DNA of 64,000 nt from Hufsiella arboris (GCF_009834875.1 NZ_WVHT01000008.1:118616-182615), one strand, 5' to 3'; counted from the stretch's first letter, positions 18,112-27,371 are shown. Notes: generated by a model from the sequence alone, not told the origin. Made by a program: numbers and translations.

Positions 18112-19269
18112 TTACTCGAAGTATTCCTTCATGCGTTCGAAAAAGCTTTTTTCATTTTTACCGGGTTGTGGCTTAAAGTTTGGCGATTCCTGCAGTTTTT
18201 CCAGAAGATCACGTTCATCTTTTGATAAGGCTTTCGGCGTCCAGATATTTACGTAGACAAGCTGGTCGCCACGGTGATAGGAATTCACTTCCGGTACACC
18301 TTTACCTTTTAAACGGAGGATTTTTCCTCCCTGGGTTCCCGGTTCAATTTTGATCTTAGCTTTCCCGTCGATAGTAGGAACTTCAACGCTTGAGCCCAGG
18401 GCTGCATCGGCAAAGTTTATATGCAAGTCATAAACCACGTTGCTGCCTTCACGTTTCAGAGTTTCATGCGGAATCTCTTCAATTAGAATGATAAGATCTC
18501 CGGGAACACCGCCTCGTGGAGCTGCGTTGCCTTTACCGCTCATTGAGAGCTGCATGCCTTCGCTTACACCGGCCGGAATATTTATCGTGATCGTTTCCTC
18601 ACCACGAACAATGCCATCGCCATGACAAGTATTACATTTATTTGTTACCGTTGTACCCTCGCCATTACAGGTAGGGCAGGTGCTGGTTGTTTGCATCTGT
18701 CCCAGGATGGTATTGGTTACCCGGCGAACGCTGCCACTGCCACCGCAGGTTTGGCAGGTATGGAATGATGATTTATCTTTTGCTCCGGTGCCATCGCAGG
18801 TTTGACAAACTACCTGCTTGTTAACCTTGATCTTTTTCTCTGCACCTTTGGCTATTTCCTCAAGAGTGAGTTTTACCTTGATCCGTAAATTGGTTCCGCG
18901 CGCAACGCGACGCCCGCCTCCGCGTGACTGTCCGCCACCGAAGAAGCTATCGAACGGGCTGCCGCCGCCTCCGAAAATATCACCAAACTGGCTGAATATG
19001 TCGTCCATATTCATGCCGCCGCCACCATAACCACCGGCACCTGCAGCGTTTGCTGCATGTCCGAACTGATCGTAGCGTTGTTTTTTCTCAGCGTTACTAA
19101 GTACTTCGTAAGCCTCAGCTGCTTCTTTAAACTGCTCTTCGGCTGCTTTATCTCCGGGATTTTTATCGGGGTGATATTTAATAGCAAGCTTGCGATAAGC
19201 TTTCTTTATTTCATCGGCTCCGGCGCTTTTCGAAACTCCTAATACGTCGTAATAATCTCTCTTTGCCAT
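18112..19269 (-). CDS. dnaJ: Molecular chaperone DnaJ
   Basis: The 385-residue Hsp40 co-chaperone stimulates DnaK ATPase and delivers unfolded clients. The J domain (residues 1-70) has the HPD triad at 33-35. A Gly/Phe-rich segment (about 75-125, [27 protein letters not shown]) follows. The zinc-finger region carries four CxxCxGxG units ([32 protein letters not shown]). The C-terminal peptide-binding domains complete a full-length type I DnaJ. It begins five bases after grpE and shares its terminator. Confidence 0.97.
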   Translation of the reverse strand: MAKRDYYDVLGVSKSAGADEIKKAYRKLAIKYHPDKNPGDKAAEEQFKEAAEAYEVLSNAEKKQRYDQFGHAANAAGAGGYGGGGMNMDDIFSQFGDIFGGGGSPFDSFFGGGQSRGGGRRVARGTNLRIKVKLTLEEIAKGAEKKIKVNKQVVCQTCDGTGAKDKSSFHTCQTCGGSGSVRRVTNTILGQMQTTSTCPTCNGEGTTVTNKCNTCHGDGIVRGEETITINIPAGVSEGMQLSMSGKGNAAPRGGVPGDLIILIEEIPHETLKREGSNVVYDLHINFADAALGSSVEVPTIDGKAKIKIEPGTQGGKILRLKGKGVPEVNSYHRGDQLVYVNIWTPKALSKDERDLLEKLQESPNFKPQPGKNEKSFFERMKEYFE

Positions 19270-19274
19270 CTTAA

Positions 19275-19886
19275 TTATGCCCCAACAATTACTTTTGCGA
19301 AGCGGATAACCTTGTCATTTAAATAATATCCTTTTTCAGCCTCATCAATCACCTTGCCTTTTAAATCTTCCGAAGGGGCGGGGATATTGGTTATCGCCTC
19401 GTGCAGATCAGCATCAAAAGTTTCTCCGATTGCCTGCATTTCTTTTAAACCTTTTTGCTGTAAGGTATTTTTAAGCTTCTGATAAATCAGGTATATTCCT
19501 TCGCGAATGCTTGACGTGTCGTCAGTTTTATCAAGTGATTTTAAAGCGCGCTCAAAATCATCCAAAACAGGTAGCAACGAAACTACCACATCTTTTCCCG
19601 CTGTTTGAAGTAAATCAACGCGTTCTTTACTGGTACGGCGTTTATAATTGTCAAATTCCGCGTAAAGTCTCAGGTACTTGTTATTGGCCTCAACATTTTC
19701 AGCTTTGAGTTTTTCCAATTCTTCTGAAACTTCAAAATCCTGCGTGTCATTCTTATGATTTTGACGTGATTGATTCACTTGTTCAATTTCTTCCGCTATC
19801 GTGTCATGAGCATTATTCTGCCCGGCATCCACCGGTTGCTCCTCCGATGAGTCTTTCTTTTTTTTCAGCATATCTGAGAAATTCAT
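19275..19886 (-). CDS. grpE: Nucleotide exchange factor GrpE
   Basis: GrpE releases ADP from DnaK. I choose the start at 19886 ([13 protein letters not shown]), as the frame's earlier Met at 19934 adds a non-family extension. The 203-residue protein has an acidic, disordered N-terminus, a long coiled coil (about 65-110, [25 protein letters not shown] read in parts), then the four-helix and beta-wing head with the family ending [23 protein letters not shown]. Operon with dnaJ; no CIRCE-like element was identified upstream. Confidence 0.95.
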   Translation of the reverse strand: MNFSDMLKKKKDSSEEQPVDAGQNNAHDTIAEEIEQVNQSRQNHKNDTQDFEVSEELEKLKAENVEANNKYLRLYAEFDNYKRRTSKERVDLLQTAGKDVVVSLLPVLDDFERALKSLDKTDDTSSIREGIYLIYQKLKNTLQQKGLKEMQAIGETFDADLHEAITNIPAPSEDLKGKVIDEAEKGYYLNDKVIRFAKVIVGA

Positions 19887-19985
19887 AGTCACTACCCAAT
19901 GACAAATTTTTTGCCAAGTGCAAAAAGGCGTCAAGCTGGCAGGTTAGAAATAAATTAAAAGTCAAAAAAACAGATTTGTCAGTCG

Positions 19986-20669
19986 TTAAACCAGCGACAC
20001 ATCTTCATGCACAATTCCGTTTTCGCATTTTACAATACGTGACGGGAAGGTTCGTATGATGTGGTAATCATGTGTTGCCATTAATACTGAGGTTCCGCTT
20101 TGGCTGATCTGTTTTAGCAGCATAACGATTTCTTCAGAGGTTTCCGGGTCAAGATTTCCGGTTGGCTCGTCCGCAAGGATGATCTCGGGATCATTAAGCA
20201 GTGCGCGTGCAATAACAATACGCTGTTGCTCGCCGCCCGAAAGTTCATGCGGCATTTTTTTAAGTTTTGAACGCAGGCCTACTTTTTCAAGAACGTCTTT
20301 AATTCGTTCGTCTATAAGCGCCTTGTCAGTCCAGCCGGTGGCTTTCATAACAAAGTTGAGGTTTTGTTCGACTGTCCTGTCGGTTAGTAATTGAAAATCC
20401 TGGAAGACAATGCCAAGTTTTCTTCTTAAAAAAGGAACGTCTTTAACTATCAGTTTTTTAAGGTCAAAACCTGCAGCGTGGCCCTCACCGTCAGCAATAT
20501 GAAGATCGCCATAAATGATTTTCAGCAAACTGCTTTTCCCTGAACCGGTTTGTCCGATTAAGAAAACAAATTCACCTTTTTCTATCTGGAGATTTACATT
20601 GCGTAAAACAAGGTGCTTTTGCTGATATATATCTACATTTTGAAGTTTTATTACGGAAGTGCCAATCAT
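19986..20669 (-). CDS. ftsE: FtsE-like cell division ABC transporter ATP-binding protein
   Basis: A 227-residue ABC ATPase: Walker A GQTGSGKS at 39-46, Q-loop near 90, signature LSGGEQQR at 143-150, Walker B LADEPTGNLD near 165-174, and switch His in MATHDYH. The sequence groups with the MacB/LolD/FtsE subset, and the overall pattern (IYGDL, RRKLGIVFQDFQLL, TVEQNL) is that of FtsE, which pairs with FtsX to activate septal peptidoglycan hydrolases. No ftsX is adjacent in the window. It begins one base after a 67-codon gene. Confidence 0.82.
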   Translation of the reverse strand: MIGTSVIKLQNVDIYQQKHLVLRNVNLQIEKGEFVFLIGQTGSGKSSLLKIIYGDLHIADGEGHAAGFDLKKLIVKDVPFLRRKLGIVFQDFQLLTDRTVEQNLNFVMKATGWTDKALIDERIKDVLEKVGLRSKLKKMPHELSGGEQQRIVIARALLNDPEIILADEPTGNLDPETSEEIVMLLKQISQSGTSVLMATHDYHIIRTFPSRIVKCENGIVHEDVSLV

Positions 20670-20670
20670 G

Positions 20671-20874
20671 CTAAATGTCGAGTTTTAATATCTGACCGAA
20701 TGGAAGGTCTTTGATTTTTTGCATTATGTATTCTGTCTTGTCGCCGAGTCCGACTTTTTCCAACGAGCGGTCGGGTCTGTCAACGCGGAAGTACGCTAGT
20801 AAAGTAAATTTTTCGTCACGCAACTGCACATAATCTGGGATTTTCGCTACTCCTTTTACTTTAATTACATACAT
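20671..20874 (-). CDS. Small conserved hypothetical protein upstream of ftsE
   Basis: The 67-residue soluble protein (starting MYVIKVKGVAKIPDYVQLRD) matches no family I can name. It has a strand-rich N-terminus and a helical C-terminus ending FGQILKLDI. It ends one base before ftsE, so coupled translation is likely and a link to the FtsE ATPase is possible, by position only. Confidence 0.7.
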   Translation of the reverse strand: MYVIKVKGVAKIPDYVQLRDEKFTLLAYFRVDRPDRSLEKVGLGDKTEYIMQKIKDLPFGQILKLDI

Positions 20875-20914
20875 AAGCCTTCAAATTTATGATTTTATGT
20901 TTACCGCGGCAATG

Positions 20915-21931
20915 TTAATTTAACGAGGATAAAAACTCAAGCGTGTTAATGCCGTCCGCATAATCCCAAAGTTTGGGATGCTGACTTTCGCCGGGTTTCA
21001 CCAGTTGGGGTGTTATGTTTAATCCCGCTGCGCTTACAACTACCTGTATATCATTGGCGAGGAAATTTATTCTGTCCTGGGCTCCGGCAATCGAACTGTA
21101 ATATTCAAAGTAAACAACTGCCAAGGGAGATGACAGTCTTTCATCCTCTTTTACAAGTAAAAATCCATTATCTAAATGAAGCTCACTATTAACCAGAAAA
21201 ATCGATTTGTTATAGTCATAGTTGTTGCAATATTTATGATGATTTATAACGGGTTGAAGATGTTCGATCGACTCGAAAAAGAAGTCGAATTTGTAGTTTT
21301 CCGGCACAAACAGCTTCGAAACATTTCGGCAGCCAAGCCCGAAATAATCGAAAATATCATGACCGATCCGGCCAAGTTCCTCAGCACTTTCATTGCCGGT
21401 TAAAACAGCTACACTGTTTCTGTTTTTACGAATGATATGCGGGTACTTAGCAAAATAATGCTCAAAGTACCTCGAAGTGTTATTACTGCCGGTTGCTATT
21501 ACCGCGTCGAATTGCTGCAGCCGCTCGGTGTATGAAATTTGGTCGTTAAAACCTGGCTCTATTTTAATCAATTCATTAAGAACGAATGGAATCAATTGCT
21601 GGTCATGTGATGAAAGCTTGATAAGCGCTTTATGACCGGCAGCTAATACACATAAAATATCATAGAACCCGACCATTGGAATATTGCCGGCCAATACAAG
21701 TCCAACTGTTTTTGGAGTTATTGAGGAGTTATCGTAAGGGGTTAACCACTTAGTTAGATCCTCGTTATTAAGCATTTGTCCGATGTTTTTCACCGAATTC
21801 AAGGTGGATTCAAAAGTAAACCAGGCATTCGCATTTTTAGCCTGACTTATGGTAGCTGTTAGATTTTCATCAGGGTTGCTTATCAAACTGCCAAGTTCAG
21901 TGAATGCTTTTATACGTTGAGTTAATGTCAA
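20915..21931 (-). CDS. Acyl-CoA reductase (LuxC-like)
   Basis: The 338-residue protein has features of the LuxC/acyl-CoA reductase branch of the aldehyde dehydrogenase superfamily: GLVLAGNIPMVGFYDILCVL (about 77-97), FDAVIATGSNNTSRYFEHYF, RKNRNSVAVLTG, and GLGCRNVSKLFVPE with a conserved Cys in the catalytic position. LuxC reduces activated acyl groups to aldehydes with NADPH. No luciferase or lux genes are nearby, so a metabolic role is more likely. It is divergent from a ferredoxin gene with a 105-base shared upstream region. Confidence 0.82.
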   Translation of the reverse strand: MTLTQRIKAFTELGSLISNPDENLTATISQAKNANAWFTFESTLNSVKNIGQMLNNEDLTKWLTPYDNSSITPKTVGLVLAGNIPMVGFYDILCVLAAGHKALIKLSSHDQQLIPFVLNELIKIEPGFNDQISYTERLQQFDAVIATGSNNTSRYFEHYFAKYPHIIRKNRNSVAVLTGNESAEELGRIGHDIFDYFGLGCRNVSKLFVPENYKFDFFFESIEHLQPVINHHKYCNNYDYNKSIFLVNSELHLDNGFLLVKEDERLSSPLAVVYFEYYSSIAGAQDRINFLANDIQVVVSAAGLNITPQLVKPGESQHPKLWDYADGINTLEFLSSLN

Positions 21932-21967
21932 AATCTGATTCGTTAAAGTTAACTGTCCAAAATGTGT

Positions 21968-21975
21968 TATATTTG
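21968..21975 (+). promoter_or_regulatory. Candidate -7 promoter element for the ferredoxin gene
   Basis: TATATTTG fits TAnnTTTG and lies 61 bases before the ferredoxin ATG. No clear -33 partner is seen. Confidence 0.4.
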
Positions 21976-22036
21976 CGCAACAGACCGGAATTTCCGGTTT
22001 GCAAAAATAACTTTCGAAAAAGACTTTTAGACAGAG

Positions 22037-22387
22037 ATGGCAATTAAAATCACAGATGAGTGCATAAACTGCGGCGCCTGCGAACCCGAATGCCCGAATA
22101 ATGCCATTTATGACGCTGGTGCGGCTTGGCGGTTTTCGGATGGGACAGCTTTACGTGGAGTAATTGATTTCGGCGACGGTACTACGCTTGATGCAGAAGA
22201 AGTTCAGTCGGCAATATCCGATGAAATTTATTATATAGTTTCAGACAAATGTACCGAGTGCGTTGGATTTCATGATGAGCCACAATGTGCAGCTGTATGT
22301 CCGGTTGATTGTTGTGTGGATGATGAAGATATCCGTGAGACTAAAGAAGAATTGCTTGCCAAAAAGGCATGGCTACACATGGAATAA
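22037..22387 (+). CDS. 2[4Fe-4S] ferredoxin
   Basis: A 116-residue electron carrier. Cluster I ligands are C9, C12, C15 and C19 (CINCGACEPECP). Cluster II ligands are C72, C75, C84 and C88, with an eight-residue insertion between the second and third Cys (CTECVGFHDEPQCAAVCP), the Alvin-type pattern of long bacterial ferredoxins. About 45 residues separate the two motifs, longer than in clostridial ferredoxin. Transcribed away from the LuxC-like reductase, possibly as its redox partner, but that is inference. Confidence 0.9.
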   Translation: MAIKITDECINCGACEPECPNNAIYDAGAAWRFSDGTALRGVIDFGDGTTLDAEEVQSAISDEIYYIVSDKCTECVGFHDEPQCAAVCPVDCCVDDEDIRETKEELLAKKAWLHME

Positions 22388-22403
22388 TTTAAATCAATTG
22401 ATA

Positions 22404-22436
22404 ACATAAAAAAAGCGGCATATGCCGCTTTTTTCG
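22404..22436. terminator. Bidirectional intrinsic terminator
   Basis: A near-perfect palindrome: A7 (22408-22414), GCGGCATATGCCGC, then T6. It serves the ferredoxin gene on the plus strand and the 49-codon ORF on the minus strand. Confidence 0.88.
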
Positions 22437-22462
22437 TTTGTATATAATTTAGCTATGTTTCG

Positions 22463-22612
22463 TTATGCGATCATTGGCCCGCCTGCATAGGGGTTCAACG
22501 GGATTATTTTATGAATAGTATTTTTACAGTTTTTCAACGTAACTTTTAAAGTTTGGTTGATCGTTTTTACTTCGTTATTCGCGCTGTCCTGTAAAATGAT
22601 AATCTTATTCAT
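22463..22612 (-). CDS. Possible 49-residue small protein
   Basis: An ATG at 22612, preceded by AAGGATTT-like purines eight bases upstream, opens 49 codons ending TAA at 22463. The protein starts MNKIIILQDSANNEVKTI, is basic in the middle (KVTLKNCKNTIHK) and ends NPYAGGPMIA. It shares the bidirectional terminator with the ferredoxin gene. I recognise no family; the RBS, clean terminator and lack of another gene in this 430-base gap support it. Confidence 0.45.
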   Translation of the reverse strand: MNKIIILQDSANNEVKTINQTLKVTLKNCKNTIHKIIPLNPYAGGPMIA

Positions 22613-22820
22613 AACGTAAATCCTTTCTAACTACTCTTCCAAATTTGTGCCAATAGGAGTTTGGTGAATTAAATGGCTCTGCCGCACTTCGTACGCATTT
22701 TTTTGTATTTAATTAAGAACAGCGAGTCGTCGATATGTCTACATAAACACTCAACCTAAGTTAAAAACACGTAAAAACAATTGTTTATCGATTGAAGTAT
22801 ATTGATAAACTAGTTAACCT

Positions 22821-23174
22821 ATGACTGCAAAAAAAATAATGATAATTGAAGATGACAAGGATATACTCGAGATACTCGAACACATTTTAAGCGGACAGGA
22901 TTACCAGGTGTTCGCTTTTAGCACCGGTCAGCAGATTGATAAAATCAGGGAGATAACTCCTGATCTTATTTTGTGTGATAACTGGCTTCCCGGAACCAGG
23001 GGAACGGAGCTTTGCAAGCAACTTAAAGCAAGCGACCTGGCAAATATTCCATTTATTTTGATTTCAACATCCATGAGCTTAACAGAAGAGGCGATTGATT
23101 GCGGTGCAGACAGCTATATTCAAAAACCTTTTAACATCAAAGAAGTAATAAGCATTGTAGCTACATATTTGTAA
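22821..23174 (+). CDS. Stand-alone response regulator receiver protein
   Basis: A 117-residue receiver domain with no output domain. The acidic pair is D11/D12, the phosphoacceptor is D53 (LILCDNWLPG), S82/T83 occupy the switch position and K102 is in YIQKPF. Such CheY-like proteins pass a phosphate or allosteric signal to another protein. No histidine kinase is in the window, so its partner is unknown. It is flanked by strong terminator sequence downstream. Confidence 0.9.
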   Translation: MTAKKIMIIEDDKDILEILEHILSGQDYQVFAFSTGQQIDKIREITPDLILCDNWLPGTRGTELCKQLKASDLANIPFILISTSMSLTEEAIDCGADSYIQKPFNIKEVISIVATYL

Positions 23175-23190
23175 CAGCTGCTTTCTTAAA

Positions 23191-23230
23191 ACAGAAAAGG
23201 TATCCCTCTCTGGGGATACCTTTTCTGTTT
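23191..23230. terminator. Bidirectional intrinsic terminator
   Basis: Long inverted repeat ACAGAAAAGGTATCCC (23191-23206) with its complement at 23213-23228 around a short loop, with T-tracts in both directions. It separates the receiver gene from the convergent PA2169-family gene. Confidence 0.88.
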
Positions 23231-23249
23231 AGTCTTTTTGATTTGGCAA

Positions 23250-23702
23250 TTAAGCTTGATCTCTCAAGGCTTTAATTTTATCATGTGATTGTTTAAGCTG
23301 TTGTTGTTGACGTGACACTAACTCGCGAAAGTTGGCGGTTAAATCGTCGTCATCCAACGCTGACTTATACGCTTTTTGAGCCGCGTCTTCACCAAACTCG
23401 CAATTCGCTAAAATCGATTTACGGTCATGGCCGGTAAATGCTGCTTTAACGTCCATCCAGGCACGATAGATTTTACCGCTTGTTGTCGTGTCGGTATCCA
23501 TATCCTCACCAGATGCCTGGATTTCTGTGCCCAGTTCATTTTTGTATTGATGGCTTTCCCGAATCATTTCTGTGAAGATAGTTTTCAGGTCTGCATTATC
23601 ATCACCTGTTTCACGTATGGCCCGCTCGTAGCCCTCAATTCTGTCGTTATGGATCTGTACCAGATCGTTTAGGGTTTCAATTGATTTTTCTAATGTTGAC
23701 AT
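23250..23702 (-). CDS. PA2169/DUF2383 four-helix-bundle protein
   Basis: A 150-residue all-helical soluble protein with the DUF2383 pattern: LNDLVQIHNDRIEGYERAI at the N-terminus, MIRESHQYKNELGTEI, RAWMDVKAAFTGHDRKSIL and CEFGEDAAQKAYKSAL. The family is ferritin-like in fold and of unknown function, often with general stress genes. The neighbour on the far side (SYLF protein) is divergent. Confidence 0.88.
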   Translation of the reverse strand: MSTLEKSIETLNDLVQIHNDRIEGYERAIRETGDDNADLKTIFTEMIRESHQYKNELGTEIQASGEDMDTDTTTSGKIYRAWMDVKAAFTGHDRKSILANCEFGEDAAQKAYKSALDDDDLTANFRELVSRQQQQLKQSHDKIKALRDQA

Positions 23703-23848
23703 AGTATTTTAAATTTATAGATGTTGCTTGAATAACTTTTGCCCTTATATTTTGTTCGTAGAATTTTAACATTTATTTTTCGTTACTATGTCGTTGCCAG
23801 AGCGAAGCCACTGGCACACATCTTGATTTAACTATGGAAATTGAAACT

Positions 23849-24517
23849 ATGAAAACAAGCTTTTTTAAAACAGCGGCGCTGTCGCTATCATTAATAACAC
23901 TGTCTTATGTTGCACCGGCACAGGAAAAACAACAGCAAAAGATTGACGACGCTGTTACCGTTGTCGGCGATTTCAGCAAAATGAGCGAAAGTATCCCGAA
24001 GGAGCTGATGAACATGGCTCAGGGAATAATTATCGTTCCGAAGCTCGTTAACGCTGGTTTTGTTGTAGGAGGTAAACGCGGACGCGGCATCGCGATGACT
24101 AAAATGGCAAATGGAAGCTGGAGTGACCCTGTATTTGTTACGTTAACAGGTGGAAGTTTTGGATTGCAAGCAGGAGTTCAGTCAGTGGATCTGTTACTGG
24201 TTTTCAAGCACAGAAATACGCTGGAAAATATCGGCAACGGCGATTTTACACTAGGCGGTGATATCTCCGCAGCTGCTGGCCCGGTAGGACGCAGTTCAAG
24301 CGCCAATACAAATTATAAGTTCGACGCTGAAGTTTACTCATATTCAAGAAGTAAAGGTCTTTTTGCCGGAATCAGCTTAGACGGAACTGATATTTCCGTA
24401 GACAAAGATGGTATAAAAGCTTATTATAGCCAGGATATCACGGCCAAAACGCTTTTCTCGGGAACAAGTAAAGCCGCATCAGCGGATAAATTGAAAAAGG
24501 GAGTCGCAGCGCTTTAA
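23849..24517 (+). CDS. SYLF/YSC84 lipid-binding domain protein, exported
   Basis: I place the start at 23849 (MKTSFFKTAALSL), giving a clean signal peptide ending VAPAQ; an in-frame ATG at 23834 adds five residues. The mature part is one SYLF (YSC84) domain: MAQGIIIVPKLVNAGFVVGGKRGRGI, LTGGSFGLQAGVQSVDLLLVF, AAAGPVGRSSSANTN and YSYSRSKGLFAGISLDGT (read as blocks). Eukaryotic relatives bind phosphoinositides; bacterial exported ones are of unclear function. About 222 residues, normal size. Confidence 0.9.
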   Translation: MKTSFFKTAALSLSLITLSYVAPAQEKQQQKIDDAVTVVGDFSKMSESIPKELMNMAQGIIIVPKLVNAGFVVGGKRGRGIAMTKMANGSWSDPVFVTLTGGSFGLQAGVQSVDLLLVFKHRNTLENIGNGDFTLGGDISAAAGPVGRSSSANTNYKFDAEVYSYSRSKGLFAGISLDGTDISVDKDGIKAYYSQDITAKTLFSGTSKAASADKLKKGVAAL

Positions 24518-24529
24518 AGCGTAGCAGGC

Positions 24530-24566
24530 ACACAAAAAACCGCTGTCAACCAGCGGTTTTTTTGTG
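24530..24566. terminator. Bidirectional intrinsic terminator
   Basis: CACAAAAAAACCGCTG, a TCAAC loop, and CAGCGGTTTTTTTGTG form a perfect hairpin with A and T tracts. It separates the convergent SYLF gene and bcp. Confidence 0.9.
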
Positions 24567-24575
24567 AAAGATAAA

Positions 24576-25037
24576 TTATTTGGCTAAGTCGAGCACCTGT
24601 TGCGAGGAGTTCTTTGTGTCAACTTTATCGATAATCTTTTTAATGATACCGTTTTCATCCAGGACAAACGTTTTTCGCGCGGTTCCCATGTACTTCTTGC
24701 CGTACATATTCTTTTCAACCCATACACCGTAGCGTTCAACTATTTCTTTGCTATCATCCGCGATAAGCGTAAATGGTAAATTATACTTATTGACGAACTT
24801 TGTATGTGATTTCTCATCGTCAGTGCTTACTCCAATTACTTCAAAGCCATTTCCCTGCAGCGAATGGTAGTTATCTCTGAAGTCACATGCTTCGGCGGTA
24901 CAGCCAGGGGTATCGTCTTTTGGATAAAAATAAAGGATTACACGTTTGCCGGAAAAATCACTTAGGGAAACTGTTTTTCCGTTCTGATCTTTCGCTGTGA
25001 AATCAGGCGCTTTTTCACCTTCTTTTAATTCTGTCAT
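24576..25037 (-). CDS. bcp: Thioredoxin-dependent thiol peroxidase (Bcp/PrxQ)
   Basis: The 153-residue peroxiredoxin reduces hydroperoxides using thioredoxin. The peroxidatic Cys is C46 in TPGCTAEACDFRD with the resolving Cys C51, the atypical 2-Cys BCP spacing. The rest (VIGVSTDDEKSHTKFVNKYNLPFTLIADD, GTARKTFVLDENGII, in blocks) is family standard. It is last in the operon FAH hydrolase - M23 peptidase - bcp, seven bases after the M23 gene. Confidence 0.95.
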   Translation of the reverse strand: MTELKEGEKAPDFTAKDQNGKTVSLSDFSGKRVILYFYPKDDTPGCTAEACDFRDNYHSLQGNGFEVIGVSTDDEKSHTKFVNKYNLPFTLIADDSKEIVERYGVWVEKNMYGKKYMGTARKTFVLDENGIIKKIIDKVDTKNSSQQVLDLAK

Positions 25038-25044
25038 GTATAAA

Positions 25045-26754
25045 TTAATTAAGTGTAAAGTTTGCGGAGTATGATTTGGTGTTGTTTTTTAAATCGGTAA
25101 CAAGCAACTGAAAGCTATGTTTTCCGGCGATAGTCCGATAGTCAAAATTATGAGTTACAATGTAAGTTTTGGGATCAAACTCCATCAGCACCCATTTGCC
25201 ATCAATGTATCCGTTATAGGTTTTGATTCCGGCAAGATTGTCGCCGATTCGCAATGTGATTTTCCCTTGTGAAGAAAATACAGAGCCTTCGGAAATACTT
25301 ATCGGCCGTATGGTAGGTGCTATTGTATCAATCGTGAGGTAGTAATTACCGAAGTTTTTAACGGTAGCTTTGACAAAACCATTTTCAAAATCTCCCGAAT
25401 AGGCCAAACCACGGGTGTCCATTATTACGACTTTATCGTGTAGTTTTTCGGTTAACAAACTATCGGCACGAATCGAAAGTGTAAACCCGGTATGAATAGG
25501 TGTCAGGCGGTTGTGAATATGGCAAACCGGAGAAAAAGCCCGGGCTGGCCGGCTGCTTTCAGAATAAGTCAGGTTTATATCGCTGTAAAGATTGCCTTTT
25601 GGGATAAATACCTTTACTTCCGGATTCGAAAATTCATTGTCTGTATTATAAAAAAACTGCTTGACACCTTCAGGAGCCTTAAAGGCAATTTTAGCAGCCG
25701 GGTTGTTTTTTATTCTGAATGAAAGGGTGCTTGTATTTCCGGCAACGTCCTTTACGGTATATTTCATATCATGGATGCTATCGTCAGACAATTCGATCAG
25801 TCCTCTGTTAACCAGTTTTTTGTAGATCGTTAATGGATTTCCCGGCTCTACGAAACTTTTTTGTATAGTGATACCAGAGTTCAACAGTGTGGGATAATCT
25901 ATATGAGCGTTAACGGCCCTGCTGTTATTAAAGTAAAATCCCTCGAGCGCTGAAAGATAGATCACTTTTCCATCCAGCGACAATTCAATAGAATAAACTC
26001 CATTCTTGCTTCCGCCACTCATGTCAAAGGTATTTATCCCAAACCCGGTTTCACCGCTTATGTTTATTACCGGCGATTGATTAAGATGGTAATTTCCGCC
26101 GCTGCCTACGACCTGGAAATATTGCTTGGGCGTTTCAGGACTAAAAGGCAGTCCGTTTAAACGGTACACGTACATCGATGTAATAGTCGGTTTGCTTATG
26201 TCGGGAACCTTCAAGCCGAACAATTGGGCGTTGATGGTTTCTTCAGTTTTTGAGTCTCTGATTTCAAAATGAAGATGTGGACCTGCGACCGCCCCCGTCC
26301 GTCCAGACCATGCTATTATCTCACCCTTTTTTACCGGGATTTCTATTGGTAATAGCGGAAAGTCGACATCGTATTGTTGCTGACGATACTGGTAACTTCG
26401 TAAAGCTTGTAAAATACGTTCATTAAAGCGCTGGAGATGCATATAAACAGTCGAGTAACCATTTGGATGCGTCAGATAAACAATGTTGCCTCCGCCGCCA
26501 ATTTGTACGCGCAGCCTCGACACATAACCGTCAGCCGGCGCATAAACCGGATAACCTTCACGTTGATTTGTACGATAATCTAATCCGGAATGAAAATGAT
26601 TTCCACGGATTTCGCCGAATGATCCGGCTAGCGACGGCGCAAGTTCCAGCGGTTTACTAAAATAGTCCTGTGGATAGGATTTGCTTACAGGGATATCCTG
26701 TGCAGAGAGATTCAAACTGACCAGGGCAAGAACAGCAATAAAAAGAAAACGCAT
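25045..26754 (-). CDS. M23-family metallopeptidase, exported
   Basis: A 569-residue exported protein: signal peptide 1-18 (ending LNLSA-Q), M23/LytM domain with H55xxxD59 (HSGLD) and H160xH162 (HLHFE) as zinc ligands. A long beta-sandwich-rich C-terminal part (about 200-569) has no catalytic motif. M23 peptidases cut peptidoglycan cross-links or are non-catalytic activators; all zinc ligands are present here. The gap to FAH is five bases, to bcp seven, so the three are cotranscribed. Confidence 0.88.
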   Translation of the reverse strand: MRFLFIAVLALVSLNLSAQDIPVSKSYPQDYFSKPLELAPSLAGSFGEIRGNHFHSGLDYRTNQREGYPVYAPADGYVSRLRVQIGGGGNIVYLTHPNGYSTVYMHLQRFNERILQALRSYQYRQQQYDVDFPLLPIEIPVKKGEIIAWSGRTGAVAGPHLHFEIRDSKTEETINAQLFGLKVPDISKPTITSMYVYRLNGLPFSPETPKQYFQVVGSGGNYHLNQSPVINISGETGFGINTFDMSGGSKNGVYSIELSLDGKVIYLSALEGFYFNNSRAVNAHIDYPTLLNSGITIQKSFVEPGNPLTIYKKLVNRGLIELSDDSIHDMKYTVKDVAGNTSTLSFRIKNNPAAKIAFKAPEGVKQFFYNTDNEFSNPEVKVFIPKGNLYSDINLTYSESSRPARAFSPVCHIHNRLTPIHTGFTLSIRADSLLTEKLHDKVVIMDTRGLAYSGDFENGFVKATVKNFGNYYLTIDTIAPTIRPISISEGSVFSSQGKITLRIGDNLAGIKTYNGYIDGKWVLMEFDPKTYIVTHNFDYRTIAGKHSFQLLVTDLKNNTKSYSANFTLN

Positions 26755-26759
26755 CGGCC

Positions 26760-27371
26760 CTACTTAATATAAAAGTCTAACAATTTTGTTGTGCCTAAAT
26801 AGCCTTCCAAGTGATCTCCAATATTGACTTTGCCAACGCCTTGGGGGGTGCCGGTAAATATGAGATCCCCTTTTTTCAAGGTGATATATTCAGAAACGAA
26901 GGCGATAATTTTTTCGAAGGAGAACAAGAGGTCGCGTGTATTGCCTTGCTGTACAGTTTTATTATTGATATCTAGATGAAAATCCAAAGCGTAAAGGTTT
27001 TCTATTTCTGTTTTCGGCAAGAAGTTGCTCACAGGCGCCGAATTATCAAATCCTTTGGCAAGTTCCCATGGCAAGCCCTTTTCCTTGTGTTTTTGCTGAA
27101 TATCGCGCGCAGTGAAGTCTATTCCAAGGCCGACCTGGTCAAAGTAGTTAGCAGCGAACTTTTCGCTTATATGCTTTCCTTCCTTACAAACTTTTAATAC
27201 TATCTCGATTTCGTGGTGTATATCATTTGAGAAACCCGGATGATAAAAGGGCTTATTGTCCTTTAAAACAGCAGTATCAGGCTTTAAAAAAATAACGGGG
27301 ATAGTCGGAACGGGATTATTTAATTCTTTTGCGTGTTCGGCATAGTTACGGCCAATAGCGATAATCTTCAT
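26760..27371 (-). CDS. Fumarylacetoacetate hydrolase family protein
   Basis: A 203-residue FAH-fold enzyme. The metal ligands are visible in DIHHEIEIVLKV (Glu pair) and GIDFTARD (Asp), with substrate-side residues in KGFDNSAPVS and TGTPQGVG. Small single-domain FAH members include oxaloacetate tautomerase, acylpyruvate hydrolase (FAHD1-like) and related C-C hydrolases; the length and IGRNYAEHAKEL start fit the acylpyruvase/FAHD1 group. It opens the operon with the M23 peptidase and bcp. Confidence 0.88.
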   Translation of the reverse strand: MKIIAIGRNYAEHAKELNNPVPTIPVIFLKPDTAVLKDNKPFYHPGFSNDIHHEIEIVLKVCKEGKHISEKFAANYFDQVGLGIDFTARDIQQKHKEKGLPWELAKGFDNSAPVSNFLPKTEIENLYALDFHLDINNKTVQQGNTRDLLFSFEKIIAFVSEYITLKKGDLIFTGTPQGVGKVNIGDHLEGYLGTTKLLDFYIK

